The notes under the pieces were generated by a model that was not told the origin of the DNA, did not search any database, and saw only the letters and a program-made list of their open reading frames with translations. A DNA stretch of 64,000 nucleotides, taken from assembly GCF_014652855.1 (NCBI RefSeq), contig NZ_BMZP01000009.1, positions 124,001 through 188,000 on the forward strand, read 5' to 3'. Made by a program: the position numbers and the translations under genes. Every line of letters starts with the position of its first letter. The stretch's first letter is position 1. This document shows, one piece after another, positions 1 through 12,198 of this stretch. The stretch is from Novosphingobium pokkalii. Lineage in GTDB: Bacteria > Pseudomonadota > Alphaproteobacteria > Sphingomonadales > Sphingomonadaceae.

Positions 1-950
1 TCCACATGGGCCAGCGGCAGCAACCGGGCCAGCAACGCACGATCGGCAGCATCCAGCGGCGCCTGGCTGGCATAGCCTGCCAGCAGGGCGCGCGCATCGG
101 CGATCTGCGCGAGGTTCTGGCTGCCGCTGTCCAGCTCCAGCCAGCGCACTGTGCTGCGTTCCAGCGCGATGGCAAGGTCAAGCAGGGCAAAGCCCCGGTC
201 GGCCAGCCCGAAATCGAGCACGGCGGCAATCGTGCCCGCCGCCGTCCATGTCAGGTTCGAAGGATGCCAGTCGTTGTGCGTCCACAAGCTCGGCCGCGCC
301 TGCAAGGCGCCAGCCACGGCGGGGGCATCGTGCCGGGCAAGCACCTCGGCCAGTTCCTCCTGCCACGGCCGCCCGGCCACCCAGTCGGCCAGCGCGGGCC
401 GCGCCGCCACATAGTCCACCGCCGCGCGCAGCGGATCGCCAGACCCAAGGATCGTCGCGCTGCTCACCAGGGGTTCGGCCGGGCGCGCTGGGGCGGCATA
501 GTCGGCCGCTGCGCGATGCAGCCGGGCCAGGGCCGCGCCGGCGGCATGGGCATGGGCCTCGCTGTGAAACGGCGTCCACGACGGAGCGTCGCGATAGAGA
601 TCATCGCCCGGCGCCACGGGATGCGCTTCCCACACCCAGTCGCCCATGGCCAGCGCCGTCTGGCCTTGCGCATCGGCCAAGGGGCGCACCACCGGCTGGC
701 CATGCTCGGCCAGGTGACGCAGGAACGCATGCTCTGCGCCCAGCCCGGCCACGCTGCGCACGGTATGATGGTGGCGCTTGAGGAACAACATGCCGGCGGC
801 GGTTTCCACCAGCGTGGCGGCGGAAAACGGGCGCGGGCTGTGCCAGGCGAGGCGCACCGGCACCCCCGCCTGCGGCCAGCGCGCCAGCACGGCGCTCGCC
901 TCGGCCAGGGTGATCGGCGGCCACGACGGCGCCTCCAGCGCCGTGCCCAT
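1..950 (-). CDS. APH/choline-kinase-type phosphotransferase, 3' end cut by window edge
   Basis: The minus strand is open from an ATG at 950 to the left edge (316 codons, no stop), so the C-terminus is missing. The translation has the kinase catalytic loop HNDWHPSN at residues 225-232 (catalytic Asp227) and the metal-binding LDFGLAD with Asp246. These define the aminoglycoside/choline phosphotransferase fold, which transfers phosphate from ATP to a small hydroxyl substrate in the cytoplasm. The substrate cannot be told from sequence. The ATG lies 26 bases after the stop of the TonB receptor gene on the same strand, so the two are probably co-transcribed and the kinase may act on something the receptor imports; that is inference. 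The start is moderately sure, because only a weak AGG precedes it. Confidence 0.85.
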   Translation of the reverse strand, partial: MGTALEAPSWPPITLAEASAVLARWPQAGVPVRLAWHSPRPFSAATLVETAAGMLFLKRHHHTVRSVAGLGAEHAFLRHLAEHGQPVVRPLADAQGQTALAMGDWVWEAHPVAPGDDLYRDAPSWTPFHSEAHAHAAGAALARLHRAAADYAAPARPAEPLVSSATILGSGDPLRAAVDYVAARPALADWVAGRPWQEELAEVLARHDAPAVAGALQARPSLWTHNDWHPSNLTWTAAGTIAAVLDFGLADRGFALLDLAIALERSTVRWLELDSGSQNLAQIADARALLAGYASQAPLDAADRALLARLLPLAHV

Positions 951-976
951 GCCGTGGACCTGATGCGCGCCGCTGC

Positions 977-3364
977 TCAAAATTGCCGCGCCAGCGTGAC
1001 CATGAACGCGCGCCCGCTGCCGATGTAATAGGTCGGCGCCGATCCGGTGATCACCGTGCCGCCCGTGCCCACCGTGTCGCGCGCCGCCGGGGTCACCGCC
1101 TGCACGCCCGACAGCACGTGCGGATCGGTGACGTTGATCGCGTTCACGCGCAGATCGGTGCGCTTGCCGTCCAGCCAGCCCGCCAGATGCACGCCGATCG
1201 ACAGGTCGAGCGTGGCATAGCCGGGAATGCGCTCGTCATTCATGAACGTGGCGAACTGCGGCCCCAGGTATTTCATCGCCAGGCTGCCGAACAGGCGCGT
1301 GTCGTCATAGGTACCGCCCAGCGCAAACTGCCATTCCGGGCTGGAGACCGCCACTTTGCCCGCCGTGGGCAGAAAATCGCCATCCGCGGGCAGGTTGTCC
1401 TTGATCCGCGCATGCAGCCATTCGCCCGAGGCATAGAGGCTCATGCCCGCCAGCGGGCGCCAGTCCACTTCCCCGTCCACGCCCCAGGATTCCTGTCGCC
1501 CGCCGTTCAGCGTCGTGTTGACCAGCGCGCCGTTCACATTGGCCATGGTCGCCACCAGCCGGTTGCGGAAGGCATAGTGGAAGGCCGTGGCCGAGGCCGA
1601 GAGGTTGCGCCCCTGCCAGCGCCAGCCCAGTTCCTGCGCCAGCGAATATTCGTTCTTCAGCGCCGTGGTGCCGACCGAAGCCACGCCGCCATAGCCATCA
1701 TAGGTATCGTAGAGCGTGTATTCGTCCGGCGCGCGGAAATTGGTGGTCACATTGGCAAAGACCTGCTGTCGGTCGGTCAACTGCACATGGAGCGCGGCGC
1801 GCGGCAAGGCGGCAAAGCTGTCGAAATGCACGCGCCCCTGCGTGCCCGGCAGGTTGTTGCGCCCGGCATGCAGCAGGTCAACGCCCTTGAAGCCCAGGTC
1901 GAGCGTCACACGCGGGGCCAGCGCGATGCTGTCGGCCAGGAAGAACGCCTTGGCCACGGTGATCGTCTTGGTATCGGCCAGCGAGAACAGCCGCCCATCG
2001 GCGGTGTGCACCGCCGGCCCGTCGTGGCCCCAGCCGTCCACCGGATCGCCATTGGCATTGAGCGGGGTAAAGCTTTCCACCACGCGGTCGCTGCCATAGT
2101 CGAGCCACAGCCCGGCGGTGAGCGTGTGGGCGCCGCGCGCCAGGGTCAGCCGCAGGGTCTGCCCGGCGCGGGTCTGTTCACCCAGCCAGTTGCCCAGCAC
2201 GTTCACCGTGCCGCCGTTTTCCAGGCCCGAGAGCTTGAGCGGCGCATCGAGCGCTTGGGTGCCGAGATAGGTGCCGGGGTAATAGCCATCCGGCCCGATC
2301 GAGGCGCCATAGGGCGAATTGCCATAGCCGAACTGGAGATAGCTGGTGGCATCAAGCGTCAGCCCGGTGCCCAGCGCCAGATGCACCGGCGCGGCGAAAT
2401 AGAGATTGCGAAACGGCTGGCGATAGAGGTTCCAGTAATTGAGATCGCCGCTGCCATAGCTGGCCGCAAGGTTATAGCCGCGCCCCTGCGCCTGCCAATC
2501 GGCTAGGCTTGGGCTGCGATAGGTGGAATTGCTGGCATCGTTGTACGAGACCGCAAGGCTCGCGGTGTTGCCGTTGCCCCATTCGCCCATGATCTTGGCA
2601 TCGATATGCTGGCGCTTGTCCACGCCGGGGCCGCGCCAGTTGTCGGCGCGGTTGTTGGAATAGGACACGAAGGCGCGCAGCGGGCTCTGCCCCAGGTTGC
2701 CGCTGTCCACCCGCACGAACACGCGGCGTTCGTTGAACGAGCCGAGCGAGGCATCGGCCAGCACGCCGAAATCGCGGTGCGGCGCATCGAGGCTGAGCGC
2801 GAGCAGGCCGCCCACGGCATTGACCACCGGAGAGGCGATATCGGCCGAGCCCTGGCTCAGTTCCACCCGCGCAATGTTTTCCGGATCGGCGAACTGCGCC
2901 GGATAGGCCACGTAATAGCCGATATCGTTCTGCGGCGCGCCTTCCATGGTCACGCCGATGGCATCCTGGCCCAGCCCGCGCAGGGTGAGGCTGGACGAGG
3001 TGGAGAGGCCGAACGGATCGGTGCTGGCGACATTGGCGCCGGGCAGGATGTTGACCAGTTGATAGGCGTTGAACGTCGCCGCCTGCTTTTCGATGAACGC
3101 CGCGCCGATCGCGCTGACCGCCTTGGGCGCAGCGGTATCGGGCAGCAGGCCTTCGGGATCGGGATGGCCGATCACCCGGATCGGGCGATTGCCGTCTGCG
3201 TCTGCGCTCTCGCCATCCGGCGCGGCGTGCGCCAGTTGGGGCACCAGGCCCGCCACGGCCAGGGCCAGCGCGGACGCCAGCATCGGGGCCGCGCCCATCC
3301 CGGCCCATCTGCGCCCGCTCCATCTGCGCGTCGTGCCGATCATCCCTGTCACTCTTTCTTTCAT
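977..3364 (-). CDS. TonB-dependent outer-membrane receptor
   Basis: This 795-residue protein has an N-terminal signal segment (hydrophobic core about residues 28-47, ending AHA), a plug domain from about residue 75 and a long beta-barrel ending in the C-terminal Phe (TLARQF) typical of outer-membrane proteins. The plug contains SSLTLRGLGQDAIGVTMEG and RVELSQGSADI, the usual receptor landmarks. It should import a ligand across the outer membrane using TonB energy; the ligand is unknown. It belongs to a different branch from the receptors at 26.5, 31.3 and 45.3 kb. The phosphotransferase gene follows 26 bases downstream. Translation could instead start at Met8 (3343), since no clear ribosome site precedes the first ATG. 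Confidence 0.93.
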   Translation of the reverse strand: MKERVTGMIGTTRRWSGRRWAGMGAAPMLASALALAVAGLVPQLAHAAPDGESADADGNRPIRVIGHPDPEGLLPDTAAPKAVSAIGAAFIEKQAATFNAYQLVNILPGANVASTDPFGLSTSSSLTLRGLGQDAIGVTMEGAPQNDIGYYVAYPAQFADPENIARVELSQGSADIASPVVNAVGGLLALSLDAPHRDFGVLADASLGSFNERRVFVRVDSGNLGQSPLRAFVSYSNNRADNWRGPGVDKRQHIDAKIMGEWGNGNTASLAVSYNDASNSTYRSPSLADWQAQGRGYNLAASYGSGDLNYWNLYRQPFRNLYFAAPVHLALGTGLTLDATSYLQFGYGNSPYGASIGPDGYYPGTYLGTQALDAPLKLSGLENGGTVNVLGNWLGEQTRAGQTLRLTLARGAHTLTAGLWLDYGSDRVVESFTPLNANGDPVDGWGHDGPAVHTADGRLFSLADTKTITVAKAFFLADSIALAPRVTLDLGFKGVDLLHAGRNNLPGTQGRVHFDSFAALPRAALHVQLTDRQQVFANVTTNFRAPDEYTLYDTYDGYGGVASVGTTALKNEYSLAQELGWRWQGRNLSASATAFHYAFRNRLVATMANVNGALVNTTLNGGRQESWGVDGEVDWRPLAGMSLYASGEWLHARIKDNLPADGDFLPTAGKVAVSSPEWQFALGGTYDDTRLFGSLAMKYLGPQFATFMNDERIPGYATLDLSIGVHLAGWLDGKRTDLRVNAINVTDPHVLSGVQAVTPAARDTVGTGGTVITGSAPTYYIGSGRAFMVTLARQF

Positions 3365-3442
3365 CGTGCTGCAAAGGGCGCGCGCCTACACCCTTATGCG
3401 CCGTCGTGAAAGCACGGCCTTGCGGGAAACGGGGCAGGCCGG

Positions 3443-4471
3443 TCAGGCAGGTCTGCGTTCGTACCAGCCGCGCGTGGCTTTCACCATGCCCACGATCGAA
3501 AGCATCACCGGCACTTCCACCAGCACGCCCACCACCGTTGCCAGCGCCGCGCCCGATTGCAGGCCGAACAGCGATACCGCCGCCGCCACGGCCAGCTCGA
3601 AGAAGTTGGACGCGCCGATCAGCGCGGCGGGCGCGGCCACGCACCAGGCCACGCCCAACCGCCGCGACAGCCAATAGGCCAGCGCCGCGTTGCCATAGAC
3701 CTGGATCAGGATCGGCACGGCCAGCAGCGCGATGACCAGCGGCTGCCCCACGATCGCCGGACCCTGGAACCCGAACAACAGCACCAGCATGGCCAGCAGT
3801 GCCACCAGCGACGCCGGCCCCAGCGCGCGCAACAGCCGGTCGAGCAACGCCTGCCCGCCGCGCGCCAGCATGGCCCGGCGCAGGATTTGCGCGGCGATCA
3901 CCGGCACCACGATATAGAGCAGCACCGAGAGCAGCAACGTGGCCCAGGGCACCTGCACCGCCGCCACGCCCAGCAGCAGGCCGACCAGCGGCGCGAACAG
4001 GAACACCATGATCACGTCGTTGAGCGCCACTTGCGACAGCGTGAAAGTGGGCTCGCCATCGCACAGGTTGGACCAGACGAAGACCATCGCCGTGCACGGC
4101 GCCGCCGCCAGCAGGATCAGCCCGGCAACATAGGATGGGCCCTGCCCCGCCGGCAGCCAGGCGGCAAACAGGTGGCCGATGAACAGCGTGCCGAGCAGCG
4201 CCATCGAAAACGGCTTGACCGCCCAGTTGATCAGCAGGGTGACGCCCACCCCTTTCCAGTGCTGCCGCACCGCGCCCAGCGCCGCGAAATCGATCTTGAG
4301 CAGCATCGGCACGATCATCAGCCAGATCAGCGCCGCCACCACCAGATTGACCTGCGCCACCTGCGCCGCAGCGATCGCGGCAAACAGGCGGGGCAGCGCC
4401 TGCCCGAGCAGCACGCCGGCGGCGATGCACAGCGCCACCCACAGCGACAGATAGCGTTCGAACAGGCCCAC
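3443..4471 (-). CDS. acr3: Arsenite efflux permease, ACR3 family
   Basis: A 342-residue integral membrane protein with about ten hydrophobic segments that extrudes arsenite (As(III)) across the inner membrane. The ACR3 signature PCTAMVFVWSNL begins near residue 125 and carries the conserved Cys126 in the fourth membrane segment, needed for arsenite transport in this family. The length matches bacterial ACR3 (about 340-350). The start is a GTG at 4471, only three bases after the arsC stop, so it is translationally linked to arsC in the arsR-arsC-acr3 operon. It is not the ArsB type; an ArsB-like carrier lies 10 kb away. Confidence 0.95.
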   Translation of the reverse strand: MGLFERYLSLWVALCIAAGVLLGQALPRLFAAIAAAQVAQVNLVVAALIWLMIVPMLLKIDFAALGAVRQHWKGVGVTLLINWAVKPFSMALLGTLFIGHLFAAWLPAGQGPSYVAGLILLAAAPCTAMVFVWSNLCDGEPTFTLSQVALNDVIMVFLFAPLVGLLLGVAAVQVPWATLLLSVLLYIVVPVIAAQILRRAMLARGGQALLDRLLRALGPASLVALLAMLVLLFGFQGPAIVGQPLVIALLAVPILIQVYGNAALAYWLSRRLGVAWCVAAPAALIGASNFFELAVAAAVSLFGLQSGAALATVVGVLVEVPVMLSIVGMVKATRGWYERRPA

Positions 4472-4474
4472 CGT

Positions 4475-4903
4475 TCAGCCCACCCGCTCACCGGCGGCAT
4501 CGATCACCACCTGCCCGTCTTCCTTGGCGAACGGTCCCTGCTGCGCAGCCGGCAGCAGATCGAGCACCGCTTCGGACGGGCGGCACAGCTTCACGCCGAG
4601 CGGGGACACCACCAGCGGCCGGTTGATCAGGATCGGACAGGCGATCATCGCGTCGATCAGTGCCGCGTCCGGCAGGGCGGGATCGTCGAGCCCCATCTCG
4701 GCATAGGGCGTGCCCTTTTCGCGCAGCAGGGCACGCGGCGCGATGCCGGCGCGCACGATCAGTTGCGCCAGCATTTCGCGCGTGGGCGGGGTCTTGAGAT
4801 ATTCGATCACGTGCGGTTCGATCCCCGCATTGCGGATCATCGCCAGCGTGTTGCGCGAGGTGCCGCATTCGGGGTTGTGATAGATGATGATATCCACGCT
4901 CAC
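4475..4903 (-). CDS. arsC: Arsenate reductase, glutaredoxin-dependent ArsC
   Basis: A 142-residue cytoplasmic enzyme reducing arsenate to arsenite, the substrate of the downstream ACR3 pump. It begins IIIYHNPECGTSRNT, with catalytic Cys12 in the CGTS loop of plasmid R773-type ArsC, and has the conserved NRPLVV (from residue 94). The chosen start is GTG at 4903, whose bases overlap the arsR stop as GTGA. The frame stays open upstream to 5374, but that extension lies inside arsR and has no family homology, so it is excluded. It uses the glutaredoxin/glutathione couple by family precedent. Confidence 0.95.
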   Translation of the reverse strand: MSVDIIIYHNPECGTSRNTLAMIRNAGIEPHVIEYLKTPPTREMLAQLIVRAGIAPRALLREKGTPYAEMGLDDPALPDAALIDAMIACPILINRPLVVSPLGVKLCRPSEAVLDLLPAAQQGPFAKEDGQVVIDAAGERVG

Positions 4904-5247
4904 GCGGGGTCCTTTCCACAGCAGGGCGAAAGCGCCGCCACCAGCGGCGCGCAGAGCGCGGCATTGCCCGCGCAGCAATCGGTGACGAGAAACAGCATCA
5001 GCGCGCGCAGCGCGTCGAGATCGGCGCGATAGCGGATCGTGCGGCCCTGCCGCTCGGCTCGCACCAGCCCAGCGCGGGCCAGGATGCCGAGATGGGCCGA
5101 CATGGTATTTTGCGGCACGCCCAGTGCGCGCGCCACGTCGCCAGCCGGCAGCCCCTCGGGCTCGTGCCGCACCAGAGTGCGAAACACGTCGAGCCGGGTG
5201 CCCTGCGCAAGCGCACCCAGGGTCGCGATGGCCGATTCGTTTTCCAT
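4900..5247 (-). CDS. arsR: ArsR-family arsenic-responsive repressor
   Basis: A 115-residue winged-helix repressor. The helix-turn-helix spans about residues 33-60 (GDVARALGVPQNTMSAHLGI), followed by the wing RQGRTIRYR. The E. coli-type CVC metal site is absent from the recognition helix. Instead there are Cys91, Cys92 and Cys99 in the last helix plus a CysCys at 109-110. This resembles the C-terminal As(III) site described for Acidithiobacillus ferrooxidans ArsR. It probably represses its own operon (arsR-arsC-acr3) and is released by arsenite. Its stop overlaps the arsC start, and an inverted repeat lies immediately before its ATG. Confidence 0.93.
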   Translation of the reverse strand: MENESAIATLGALAQGTRLDVFRTLVRHEPEGLPAGDVARALGVPQNTMSAHLGILARAGLVRAERQGRTIRYRADLDALRALMLFLVTDCCAGNAALCAPLVAALSPCCGKDPA

Positions 5248-5267
5248 ATATCCAGATTAATGGATAT
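5248..5267 (-). promoter_or_regulatory. Candidate ArsR operator
   Basis: A 7-bp inverted repeat, ATATCCA-N6-TGGATAT, fills 5248-5267 and ends at the base before the arsR start codon. It is AT-rich in a GC-rich context. Its position suits autorepression; assignment to ArsR rests on location only. The arm next to the gene also supplies the only possible, poor ribosome site (GGA). Confidence 0.55.
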
Positions 5268-5388
5268 GTCCGTGATAGCCAGCCCGAAAATGCATGGCGG
5301 CATAACGGGCCGTGCCTCTGGATAGTGGCCGCCCGGATACCCATAGAGGACGCCGCTGCCCCTTGCGGGTTCAACGGAGTTTCCCCCT

Positions 5389-6072
5389 TTGTCCGATATT
5401 GCCACCTTCCCCGACATTCTCGCCACGGCTCGCACCCGCCACACGGCCAAGGCCTATGACCCCGCGCGCCGCATCAGCGATGCCGACATCGCCACGCTGG
5501 AAGAGCTGTTGCGCTTCAGCCCGTCGAGCACAAACCTCCAGCCCTGGCATTTCATCGTCGCCGGCACGCCAGAGGGCAAGGAGCGCGTGGCCAAGGCCGC
5601 GCAGGAGCGCTTTGCCTTCAACGCCAAGGGCATCCGCGATGCCTCGCACGTCGTCGTCTTTGCCAGCCTGATCGATGCCACGCCCGAACACATCGCCCGC
5701 ATCACCGCGCAGGAAGAGGCCGATGGCCGCTTTGCCCCCGATCCCGAAGCGATGAAGGCCCGCGTCCATGCCGGGCGCCTCACGTTCTCGGGCCTGCACA
5801 AGTATGAACTGCGCGACCAGCAGCACTGGCTGGACAAGCAGGTCTATCTCAACCTCGGGCAGTTCCTGCTAGGCGCGGCCACGCTGGGGATCGATGCCAC
5901 GCCGATGGAAGGCATCGACACGCGCGTGCTCGACGCCGAATTCGGCCTGCGCGAAAAGGGCTTCAACAGCCTGTTCGTGGTGGCGCTGGGCTATGCCGAC
6001 AAGGACGCCGACTACAACGGCCGCCTGCCCAAGTCGCGCCTGCCGGCAGACGCAATCATCACCCGCGTCTGA
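5389..6072 (+). CDS. nfsB: Oxygen-insensitive NAD(P)H nitroreductase, NfsB type
   Basis: A 227-residue flavoprotein of the nitroreductase family that reduces nitroaromatics, quinones or pteridines with NAD(P)H. Diagnostic stretches are RHTAKAYDP near residue 18, the FMN-binding LLRFSPSSTNLQPWHF (about 42-57) and LPKSRLP at the C-terminus. The length fits NfsB (217 residues in E. coli). The start is a TTG at 5389 with GGAG about 10 bases upstream; no in-frame ATG fits better. It is divergent from arsR across about 120 bases and is followed by a strong hairpin. Whether arsenic affects it is unknown. Confidence 0.92.
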   Translation: MSDIATFPDILATARTRHTAKAYDPARRISDADIATLEELLRFSPSSTNLQPWHFIVAGTPEGKERVAKAAQERFAFNAKGIRDASHVVVFASLIDATPEHIARITAQEEADGRFAPDPEAMKARVHAGRLTFSGLHKYELRDQQHWLDKQVYLNLGQFLLGAATLGIDATPMEGIDTRVLDAEFGLREKGFNSLFVVALGYADKDADYNGRLPKSRLPADAIITRV

Positions 6073-6083
6073 GCCGAAGGCAA

Positions 6084-6112
6084 CGCAAGGGCCTGCCACA
6101 CAGGCCCTTGCG
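6084..6112 (+). terminator. Hairpin terminator after nfsB
   Basis: A perfect 12-bp stem (cgcaagggcctg / caggcccttgcg) with a 5-base loop starts 11 bases after the nfsB stop. No T-run follows, so it may need Rho or act as a transcript-stabilising hairpin. Confidence 0.6.
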
Positions 6113-6148
6113 CAAGCCTGCGCGATTGCCGATGGAACCAACATCGGC

Positions 6149-10143
<3,995 letters not shown>

Positions 10144-11406
10144 TCAATCCACCCATTCGCGCGCCAGATGGCGGCTGCCCGCGAGCAGCAGCAGCGCCGC
10201 CAGCACATAGAAGCCCAGCCCGATCTGAATCGCCTGGCGCAGCGCATCGTTGCCGAAGTGCGGCGTCAGACTGTCTGACAGGGTGCCGATGGTCAGCGCG
10301 CCCAGCCCCACCCCGATCAGGTTGTTGATCAGCAGGAACGCGGCAGAGGCGGTGGCGCGCATCGGCGCGGGCACCAGATGCTGCACCGCCGTCAGGATCG
10401 GGCCGAGCCAGATGTAGACCAGCGCCTGGGGCAGCAGGAACAACCAGAACGCCAGGGCCGCGCCGCCCGCATGCAGCCCGGCGACGAACAGCGGCACCCC
10501 GGCCAGGAACGAGAGCGCCGGCACGCGGGCATAGGCCGCGCGGCTGCGCGTGCCCAGCCAATCGGCCAGCACGCCGCCGGCCAGAACCCCCGCCGTTCCC
10601 CCCAGCAACAGCAGCAGGCCAAAGAACTGCGAGGTTTCCACCAGCCCCAGCCCGAACGAGCGGCGCATCAGCGAGGGCAGCCAGAACGCCAGGCCATAGC
10701 CCATCATCGAGCACGAGGCCGCACCGAACGCGAGCAGCCAGAAGCTGCGCTTGGCGGCCAGGATCGCCAGCACCGCGCGCATGGCCGGCGCTTCGCCCTC
10801 GCCGGGCCGCCGGGGATCGCGCACGGTCCAGGCAAACAGCGGCGTGAACGCCAGGCCCGCCAGCCCCACCGCCAGGAACGCCGCACGCCAGTTCACCGCC
10901 GCCGCGACATAGCCGCCCAGCAGGATGCCCGCTGCCGAGCCCAGCGGAATGCCCAGCGAATAGATCGCCAGCGCGCGGGCTCGCTGCTGCGGCGCAAAGG
11001 TATCGGAAATCAGCGCATAGGATGGCGCCACCCCGCCCGCCTCACCCACGCCGACGCCCAGGCGGCAGGCAAACATCGCCCAATAGCCCGAGGCCATGCC
11101 GCACAGCGCGGTAAACGCGCTCCACACCGCCAGCGAAGCGGCGATCACCGGGGTGCGTCCGCGCCGGTCGGCCAGCCAGGCCAGGGGCAGGCCCATGGTG
11201 GAATAGAGCAAGGCAAAGGCAAAGCCGCCCAGGGCGCCCAGTTGCGTGTCGCTCAACCCCAGATCGGCCTTGATCGGCCCGGCCAGGATGCCCAGAATCT
11301 GCCTGTCGATGAAATTGAAGGTATAGACCACCAGCAGCATCGCCAGCACGAAGGCTGGCCGGCGTGTCAGGCGCCGGGACGCGGGCGGGTTGTCAGCATC
11401 GGGCAT
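10144..11406 (-). CDS. MFS transporter, spinster-like
   Basis: A 420-residue inner-membrane transporter with 12 hydrophobic segments. It carries the MFS loop 2-3 motif LAWLADRRGRTP (about residue 75) and VYTFNFIDRQILGIL in helix 1, a hallmark of the large MFS group often called spinster-like in sphingomonads. The ATG at 11406 follows a GAGAG-rich ribosome site. The frame stays open upstream into the TetR gene, but that part has no transporter character. It is divergent from a TetR regulator that probably controls it, and lies upstream of pip. The substrate is unknown; exporters and hydrophobic organic-acid carriers both occur in this group. Confidence 0.88.
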   Translation of the reverse strand: MPDADNPPASRRLTRRPAFVLAMLLVVYTFNFIDRQILGILAGPIKADLGLSDTQLGALGGFAFALLYSTMGLPLAWLADRRGRTPVIAASLAVWSAFTALCGMASGYWAMFACRLGVGVGEAGGVAPSYALISDTFAPQQRARALAIYSLGIPLGSAAGILLGGYVAAAVNWRAAFLAVGLAGLAFTPLFAWTVRDPRRPGEGEAPAMRAVLAILAAKRSFWLLAFGAASCSMMGYGLAFWLPSLMRRSFGLGLVETSQFFGLLLLLGGTAGVLAGGVLADWLGTRSRAAYARVPALSFLAGVPLFVAGLHAGGAALAFWLFLLPQALVYIWLGPILTAVQHLVPAPMRATASAAFLLINNLIGVGLGALTIGTLSDSLTPHFGNDALRQAIQIGLGFYVLAALLLLAGSRHLAREWVD

Positions 11407-11532
11407 CTCTCTCTCCCCAGTGAGCGCGGCCCCATTGAGCGTGGGGTGGCCTTGGCTGTAGCTTGCGCTCTTGGCCGGTTCCGGCTTAATAGTGAAAAAT
11501 GAATCACGCTTCAATTTAGAAAGCGGCTGTCG
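11407..11532. promoter_or_regulatory. Divergent promoter region, MFS / TetR
   Basis: 126 bases between two divergent genes. The part next to the TetR gene (about 11485-11520) is AT-rich, as expected for promoters in this genome, and has short dyads gtga-N8-tcac (11492-11507) and tgaa-N6-ttca (11500-11513). The arms are only four bases, so the TetR site is tentative. Confidence 0.35.
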
Positions 11533-12198
11533 ATGGCTGAAACCCGGATTGCTCCTGCGCCCCCTGCTCCCCCGAGCGCGTCTGCCCCGCGCCCATCCAA
11601 GGTGCCCAAGACCGAGCGTGGCCGCCGCACCTTGCGCGCGCTGCTCAATGCCGCGGCCGAGGAATTCGGTGAAAAGGGCTTTCACGATGCCGCGATCAGC
11701 CAGATCACCGCGCGCGCCGGTGTCGCCACGGGCAGCTTCTATGTCTATTTCGACAGCAAGGAAGCGATCTTCCAGGCGCTGGTGCGCGATCTTTCGGGCC
11801 AGGTGAAGGATTTCGTCGGCCCCAGCATCGCTGCTGCCCCCAACCAGCTTGCCGCCGAAACCGCCGGGCAGCTCGCCTATCTCAACTTCGTGCGCCAACA
11901 TAAAGAGATCTACCGCATCATCGACGAATCCGAATTCGTCGATCCGGCCGCCTACCGCGAACACTACACCAATTCCGCCGCGCGCATCGCCGCCCGGCTG
12001 GAAGCCGCAGCCCAGCGTGGCGAAATCAGCCCCGGCAACAGCGAAGTGCGCGCCTGGGCGATCATGGGGATGAACGTGTTCCTGGGCCTGCGCTTTGGCG
12101 TGTGGGGCGACGAGCCACCCGAAAGCGTGGTGCAGGAAACCGGCCGCCTGCTCGCCCATGGCCTGACCCCGCCCGCCGCCACGGACACCCCGGCATGA
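11533..12198 (+). CDS. TetR-family transcriptional regulator
   Basis: A 221-residue regulator. A Pro/Ala-rich leader of about 30 residues precedes the TetR DNA-binding domain (about 30-78), with the helix-turn-helix ISQITARAGVATGSFYVYF and the conserved KEAIFQAL that follows. The C-terminal ligand domain contains LNFVRQHKEIYRIIDESEFV, seen in fatty-acid and hydrophobic-ligand TetR regulators. The last bases overlap the hydrolase gene (ATGA), so they form an operon. It is divergent from the MFS gene and is the obvious candidate to control both sides of this junction. The inducer is unknown. Confidence 0.9.
   Translation: MAETRIAPAPPAPPSASAPRPSKVPKTERGRRTLRALLNAAAEEFGEKGFHDAAISQITARAGVATGSFYVYFDSKEAIFQALVRDLSGQVKDFVGPSIAAAPNQLAAETAGQLAYLNFVRQHKEIYRIIDESEFVDPAAYREHYTNSAARIAARLEAAAQRGEISPGNSEVRAWAIMGMNVFLGLRFGVWGDEPPESVVQETGRLLAHGLTPPAATDTPA

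Noticed and set aside
6..1028. Long plus-strand open frame of about 340 codons
   Set aside because: It is antisense to the phosphotransferase gene, rich in Arg/Gln/Gly without any domain, and exists because of third-position GC bias. The minus strand has clear kinase motifs.
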